Shown here in pieces: positions 57,031 to 64,000 of a stretch of DNA of 64,000 bases; position 1 is the first letter of the stretch; every line of letters begins with the position of its first letter. A model generated the notes under the pieces. It was not told where the DNA came from and ran no database searches. It worked only from the letters and a program-made list of their open reading frames with translations. Origin of the DNA: Chrysomallon squamiferum (lineage: Eukaryota > Mollusca > Gastropoda > Neomphalida > Peltospiridae); the NCBI GenBank assembly GCA_012295275.1, contig CM022667.1, forward strand, positions 14,374,168-14,438,167, read 5' to 3'. Both the position numbers and the translations under genes were made by a program.

Positions 57031-60000
57031 TACACACACACATATACACATTATAGATTCTCAGCATTTTAGTAGCTTTTATTAATTTTTAAGTTTATTT
57101 TCACTGTCTCTCTTTCTCATAAAATAGATTAAAAAAAAATAAAGAAGAAAAAAAATATATATATAATCATGAAAGAAAGAATAGACCAATTTTTAATGAA
57201 ACTTAATCAGATAATCAGCTGTTTTGGTATTACCGTCTCAATTTTTATATGCTTTTTTTTTTGTATAGGTTTTAAGCATCAAAAACATTAATTTTTATTT
57301 ATGTTTTTAGTTTTCTACATAAAATGTTTTAGTTTGAAGGATTGTTTTATCAAGTAGTGGTTGGTTTTGTACATTTTTGGTTTACGACTTTTATGTTGAT
57401 AAAAAGCTTATAAATGAATGTAATTTTTGGTTTGAATTTTGTTGTTTTATTTTAGTTCTTTTGGAATTTTTGCCATAAAGGAATTTTTCTTAAATAAATC
57501 AGATAATCGAAAAACTAAAAAATATTTTTCTTCCACTCAAATTTTTTCTCATTTAATAAGAAAACAAAAAATTAAAATCGAGTTGATTGTTTTTTTTTTT
57601 TTACATTTGCATTTGTTCTTCTATGCTATATTAATAGTTAATAAATTTATGTTGATGCATCATTAGTCGAAAGACTTATTTAGTTTATCCATACCAAATG
57701 TGGTGGCAACACATGAAAGACTTAGAAGCAGTTACCTAATTCACAGAAGTTTGATGTGAAAGTTTGTGAAGAATAATTCTGATACTGATAGTTGTTCATG
57801 GTTACAGTTACATATCTACAAGCATTATGGCACTGTTGGACCTTACAGATATCTTTAAAATGATTAAGAATTTATGATGAATGCCACTACTACCATTCTT
57901 GAAAATTTTCTGATTAGAAACAATCGGCACTTGGCAATTACAAGTAATAATTCTCAAAGCCAGATCTCCAATACAGAGCTAATGCCTGCTGTAGTGATGA
58001 AAATAAAAAATTATTATTTACGTTTTTCTTAAAATAAGTTTGTTTAATTTTAATAAAGTGCATTTTCTATCATTTTTCTTGGTCAAGATCAATACCAGGG
58101 TATTGTCTACTTTTACCATAGGATGATATACAATAAATATTGTGTAAAAAGTTTGTTCATTATATTATTCCATTCCAGTTATATGGAATGAACAAAATTT
58201 GAAATATTACATTTTATTAGCAACAAAATGATTTTTGTGCAATAACTATTTCATACAGAAGAGAAAACACTGCTGCACCAACTACTTTAATCAATTAATG
58301 GCAAGTAATCTTTGTAATCTTTCTTCTGTAGTTTTCATATACTGTGAGTATATGCCATGGCAAATGATAAATCAGTTTGGCTTCAAGTGATGGCCGACAG
58401 TGACAAACTATAAGTAAACAAATAATTAAAGATGCTTCTTTTATTTTAACCTAATAAAGAAAAACGAGTCACAATATATAGAAATTTATTTTATTAATAT
58501 TATATCACATCTGTACATTTCTTTTTATTTCCCAACCCCACCCCATCCAGTCTAAAAACAAATTTAAAAAGTGACATTTAAAAGTGACTGTATAAAATAT
58601 TAAAGTGAGCTTACAACAATGATTTAAAAAATGAGGTAATACAAATATTTAAAAAAAAAATAATAATAATAAATAAATAAATAAATAAAATAATTAAATA
58701 CATATTACTATGTGGGCACAAGAAGCTTATGCAGTATTAAAACAAAAAACAAATATTTTCTTGGACTTGACTATCACACTGACTTCATAAAACATTCCTG
58801 GCTTGTAACATCTTCTATTTGGCAGAATACAAGAGAAAATAATATAAAAAAAAAAAAAAAAGAAGGATAATGAATAGTAAAAATAGGAAAATTCACAGCC
58901 ATAGAAGTTGTGGTCTGAATGAAACAAGCACATTAAAATGAAACAAATCCGGAATATATGGCAACATTATTTTGCTAGATACTCTATCAGACATTATATA
59001 TTATACACTGATAATTTACTGATGCATAATAGCCAAAAAACAAGCATCAGTAACTTAAAATTTGTGAAACGTTTTTCTCTTTTAATCTTAATTCTGTATT
59101 TATGGATTCCAATCTTCAAATTTAATAAATTTTACTGCTTCTTATTTATTAAGTATTATTAATATATTTACAATATAAAAATATATATTCTGAACTTTAA
59201 TCTGTTAAATATGTTTTGGTAAACTCACTGTATGATACACAAGGATCTTAAAATTTATATAAAATAAAGGTTAAATATGAAGATCTGCATTCAGCCTTGG
59301 TAAGAAGATCTAACGACTACAGCAAAGTAAACTGAACATAAATTATCAGTAACAATTTTTTCACATACTAAAATACTACAGATAAAATGAATTTAAATGC
59401 ATGATGAATATTTATTAACCCACATGTGAATCCTCCCATGCAAAAACAAAATAAATAAGAAAATACTGAATAATAAATACACGTTTATAGAAAAATGATG
59501 TGACAAGATTTAAGCATTCTGAAATGAATGCTGACAATATACATATATCAGAATACATCTTGAAAGCAAAAATTTTCTTTCCTCAGACAAAATACTGTTT
59601 AATATTAGTAAATTACATTTTATATAAATAATGCATGAAAAATAAATGTAAATTATTTTACATGCTTGTGCGAGTGCATGTGTACACGTATGTTTTCTCT
59701 TTGCTGTTTTTTTAATTTTGAGTTTAATAAATCTAAATCCATTTTACATTCTTTTTCTGTAGTTAAAATTTATTTATTTTATTATACCTTCATTTTTATT
59801 TTAATATTTAAATAAAATATATAATAATAATAAAAATAAAAATAAAATATGGAATGTCAACTATTAATATAATAATAGATATAATTCTGTTATTTATTAC
59901 TTTTTAATATTTTCATTACAAATCTGCATTTAAAATAATAAAATGTTTCACTATTTTATCAGTTTAAGAAAATATAAACTGAATGCCAACCCTTAACCAA

Positions 60001-62159
60001 TCAATACGTCTACAAATAAATTTGTTCTACCTTTATCTACATTACTCCATTCCCTTTCCCATTATTCTAATCAAAAAAACCCAAACATAATAAATAAATA
60101 AATAAAAGTATAATAATAACTGTTCAAAAGTAAGTTAAACATAACTTTATGTATGTATATAAAATCATTATTCAAAATTATAAAATGATAGTTATAGTTA
60201 CACAGATCCCAGGACATTTAAAATCACCGGATTGGATCTTTGGTTTGATACAGAAAGGAAATTAAAAATTTTAAAATTATTCAATCATTATTCCAACCAC
60301 CAAGATTTTTTTCTAAAAAGAAGTGCACAATTATTATTATTATTATTATTTTGTTTTTTGGAAACGTTTTGTGATAGAACTTATCTTTAATTACTTTTGC
60401 TGAAATAGAGAATTTTCAAGCATTCACTTAAAATAAGTAAATAAACAAAATAAATAAACAAAAAATTAAGAACTTACAAAAAAGAACAGCCATTAAAGAT
60501 ATGTAATTAGACAAAATGAGAAACTAAATTGTTAATTTCACCATTTTCTAGAAACTCATTTGAATACAGCCAAGTTAAAAAAAAAAAACCAGACTAACTA
60601 TAGTATGAAAAAAACATTACAGCTACAACTTTTGACAAAACTATACACACTCAATACAAAAAAATATTAAAAAAATATTTTAAAAATACTTTCTCAAATA
60701 GTCACGAATATGTGGTTTATTTTGACATAAAAAAAAAACAGTATTTTAAAATTTCACCAATAACATTCAAGTTTCAAACAAAGCAAATTCTTATTTCATT
60801 GAATCAAAACTGAAACATGACATGACTTCTGGTTGTAGTTAATTGGAAAAAAGAAAAAACAAAAATGTTTAATAACAGAATTTAAAAATGTGAGATGACT
60901 AGGGTCAGGAAACATTTTCACAATAAAATTTACTTCCTTATTACCACTCTTGATATTTTCTTAACTAAAGATAGTGTTAATAAAAGCAAAAATTAAAAAT
61001 TCATTATCATGTAAAACTGAGAAAATTTCTTAGATAAATGTTTATAAAAGGAATTTGTAATATGATTGGGCTGTAAAACAGTACACTTAAGTTGGAAATG
61101 TCGCACCAGAACACTGTTTTATTATTAAAATTACCACAAACTTAAAAATTAAATAACAGCAAATCAAATACACCCATTACATGTCCAGACGAGTTTACAG
61201 TTCACACCTACTTCACTGCAACAAGCTGGGTTTGATGTACAATGAAACATGATGAAATACGAAGAAAACAGAAAACGTCACCCTACAAATGATCAAAAAT
61301 AAATTCATGTGCTGGCCTTGAAACAAAGTATAATACATATTGCTGAAGTATACACAAACATCTATATACACAGATATGTACAGAAAATGTACAGAGGACA
61401 TATGATGAACAATATACACACACACAAAGAGAAAAAAAAAAAAAAGAAAAAACTGCCCTGGTGTAAAAAATATTCAAGTATTTGGCAAGCACTTCTTCAT
61501 CCTTTGAAGATTTAAAAAAAACCTAATATTTTTTATTTTTTGAAAATGTTCGGAGATGCTGGCACAAAGCAAAAGAAATTCCACATGCAGATCCATTCCG
61601 AAAACTGCACAATAGCTTTTTTCATTAAAAACAATTAACATGTTATTTCCAAGAAACCATCATCTTTTGACAAATGCTTGATCACATTCAGAAACACCAG
61701 TAACCATGGGTTTAACACATATCTGCCTGTCATGAAAGACTAGAAAACATGCTTGCACATTACATTTGTAATTGTTTTTGTCGTTTTTTTTTTGTTTTAA
61801 AATAGAGGCAACCTGATCCAAGTACTTGTGTCCTAACAATAAAATCACTTCATTCCATTCTCCTGGGATAATTTCACAACTAGGACATGTTTTCCACATG
61901 TAACTTATACACTGCAAATTCCAAACACAAATCTGTCCAAATTTAAAAAAGAACAAAACTTGATTTTTTTTTGTTTTTTTTTTATATTGTTTCTCATCTC
62001 TTGTCCACATTTGATCTGTAAGTAAACAGTGAACAAGTCCCAAGTGAACAAAAAAAAAAAAAAACTGACTCACAAAACAGCGTATCTTCACAATGTGTTA
62101 AAACTGAGGAAAACGAAATAAGTGACTGTTTGCTTTGTTGTAGATTATTTTTGCTGTGA
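54778..62159. other. Convergent 3' UTR and intergenic sequence; no coding region seen
   Basis: This is 7.4 kb of AT-rich sequence between the stop of the PH-domain gene (+) and the stop of the TRPC4AP-like gene (-). Poly-A/T runs (for example 56871-56898), TA/CA tracts (56996-57052) and AATAAA-like signals abound on both strands. Short open frames are AT-rich and unsupported. Long 3' UTRs of both genes probably occupy part of it; the transcript ends cannot be fixed. Confidence 0.6.
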
Positions 62160-63972
62160 TTAAATGTTTCTGTCTGCTGAAAGTTGCGTCACGTAGTGTA
62201 GGACTGCTGTAGGCTGAGATTTGTCTTCTGATACAAGCATAGACACCGTCTTTTTCCAGTACGAGAAACTAATTCTTGAACTCTGAGGGTAAAAAAAAAA
62301 TAATTAAAAAAATGTAATAAAAATTAGAAAATAAATATTTCCTGTATGATAAACTAATTCCTGAACTTTGGGGATGTTGGTGAATAAAAATAAGAAAGGA
62401 AGTTATGCACTTCAAATTCAACTGAAAGTAAACAGAACTTTTCTAAATGGAATTAAATTTTTGAATGTGATTAAAACTAAAAGATGTCTGTGTTTTAGAA
62501 CATACATGAATGCAGGTTGTTACCTACCTAAACTTAAACAATTTTTTTTCAAAGTATGAGAGAATTTTAACAAATATTTTACATATTATTTATCCTGTTT
62601 GCTCAAAGCTATGTTTATACATTAAGTCTGAGATAGTCAAAATGTAGTATAAAACTGGGTTCAAGACCAACATTCAAAACTACATATTATCTCCTTACTT
62701 TTTCCAAGGCACTGCAGTCTTTGTCTTTGTGAAGATAATGATCCTGCCAAAATATTAATAGATCTCTGCAAAAAAAAAAAAATTAAAATAATAAATAATA
62801 ATACAAATAAAGTAATGTTGTAGAAGATGTATCTTAACCCTTAACATACAAATACAAAACCTAGTTCCCAATTTAAAAAATTAAATAACTAAAAATAAAT
62901 AGTTTAAAATAAGGAAAAGAGTAACATCTACAACATTTTTACTTTTACTGACATTTCTTCTAAATCCAATAAACACACATTCTGTTGGGAAATGAAAAGT
63001 GTAAAATTCATGTTTTGCTCATTTAGTTGTGTTTTTTCACCTGAAGTTTTGCATAATTGAGCTGGAACCATGCACGTCCATGAGGTCGTCCTTTTCACGT
63101 CGCAGTGCTTCCAGATATTTTGGAAGTTGATTCTTTTGATTGGCAAACATGAGAAACACTAGGGTTGTGTTCAGACAACTGACGTTCTCCTAAAACAGGC
63201 AAATTAAATAAATATTATTTGCCTATCCAATAAAAGTGTGAAACAAAAAGGAAAAATAAGGCAAATAACATGTTGAACCCAAAAAAAGTTTAAACAGACA
63301 TTTATGGACCTTTATAGTACTTTTATGAACCTCCTGAATGTGAAGATCAGGAAAAGATGACATGCTATCCAGTCTGAGTGGTGGAAAATGAACAAAACTG
63401 ATACTTCTTCACAGACAAGGGCAGGAATCTCAGACCTTGGCACAAAATACATTTCTAAAATATATCTTCTTCCACAAAATACTTATGTGGACAAAACGAA
63501 GAAAATTAAATCTGGATAATCACCAAAATTTGTTTCTTTAACGAGTTTTTCTTCTTTTAAACGCATTTTGAAAAAAGTCAACAATATTTTAGGTAATTAG
63601 ATAATTTTGAAATATTGGGTTTCAGAGATGTGTTAAAACCATACATCAAAACTATGAATCATATCCTTAAAAAAAAAAAAGATAAAATACATTTCAATAA
63701 AAGAGAATTTTCACTGAATTATCTATGAAGATCTCACAATTAGGTACCACCCATAAAGCATGTATAAATAAACAGAACATGATTTACTAAGGATTGTTAG
63801 ATAAAAAGGAATGTACAACAAGATAAGAAACAAATACATGCAGACATGGTTACAAAACTCACTTGTGTCAGATTCTGAACATTGATGATATTGATCAGTT
63901 TATAAAGGTATTCAAGCTGTCTGTCAAAATCTGAAATATACTTTAACAACTTGCTGTCCTTTTTGGCATATT
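62160..63972 (-). CDS. TRPC4AP: TRPC4-associated protein (TRUSS)-like, C-terminal exons (partial)
   Basis: The last four coding exons on the minus strand are 63972-63863, 63189-63041, 62765-62699 and 62282-62160 (TAA). Phases agree, and they give the C-terminal 148 residues or so. Recognisable stretches are KYISDFDRQLEYLYKLINII, ENVSCLNTTLVFLMFANQK, NFRDLLIFWQDHYLHKDKDC and SRISFSYWKKTVSMLV. These match my recollection of the C-terminus of TRPC4AP/TRUSS, including the KDKDC and FSYWK elements. In vertebrates that protein links TNF receptor 1 and TRPC channels to signalling and acts as a substrate receptor for a DDB1-CUL4 ubiquitin ligase. The rest of the gene lies beyond 64000. The identification is from memory and not certain; the exon structure is well supported. 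Confidence 0.65.
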
Positions 63973-64000
63973 CTGTAAAAAAAAAAACAACAAAATATAG

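Overview
This is eukaryotic, intron-rich, AT-rich genomic DNA crowded with microsatellites ((ATT)n, (CT/GA)n, (GT/CA)n, (GTA)n). The gene content (a motile-cilium GAS8/DRC4 gene, a TRPC4AP-like gene), short exons in sub-kilobase introns, and a repeat-associated protein family that I recall from mollusc and cnidarian genomes point to a marine invertebrate. A lophotrochozoan, probably a mollusc, is the best guess; the species cannot be told from the sequence.

The left half (1-28.9 kb) is a locus of a multi-copy secreted-protein family that I do not recognise. Copy A (+ strand, 105-4003) has seven intact exons (exons 2-8) and its 5' end lies before the window. Copy B (- strand, 26397-13824) is a complete 8-exon gene that assembles to 609 residues with a signal peptide. 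Copy C (6608-11401, - strand) is a scrambled pseudogene with fused, doubled and missing exons and a nonsense codon. Copy D (26939-27425, + strand) is two exon relics. Copy E (28280-28824, - strand) is a second intact first exon with its own TATA-like box, upstream of copy B and with no body of its own. Intron 1 of copy B holds a decayed DNA transposon with long inverted repeats (18577-21637) and a tandem duplication with a period of about 2.0 kb (21.7-25.7 kb), each half carrying a small TA-flanked inverted-repeat element.

The region 28.9-32.7 kb has no gene that I can support. The right half (32.7-64 kb) is ordinary single-copy gene territory. It holds a 10-coding-exon FG-GAP-type membrane protein (+, 32796-40373, 676 aa), GAS8/DRC4 (-, 49985-43149, 487 aa), a PH-domain protein with a long Pro/Gln/Tyr-rich tail (+, 50624-54777, 359 aa) that is head-to-head with GAS8, and the 3' end of a TRPC4AP-like gene (-, 63972-62160, running out of the window). 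All exon boundaries were placed by hand from GT/AG signals, reading phase and, for the left locus, agreement in exon length between paralogues. Every assembled reading frame closes without remainder.
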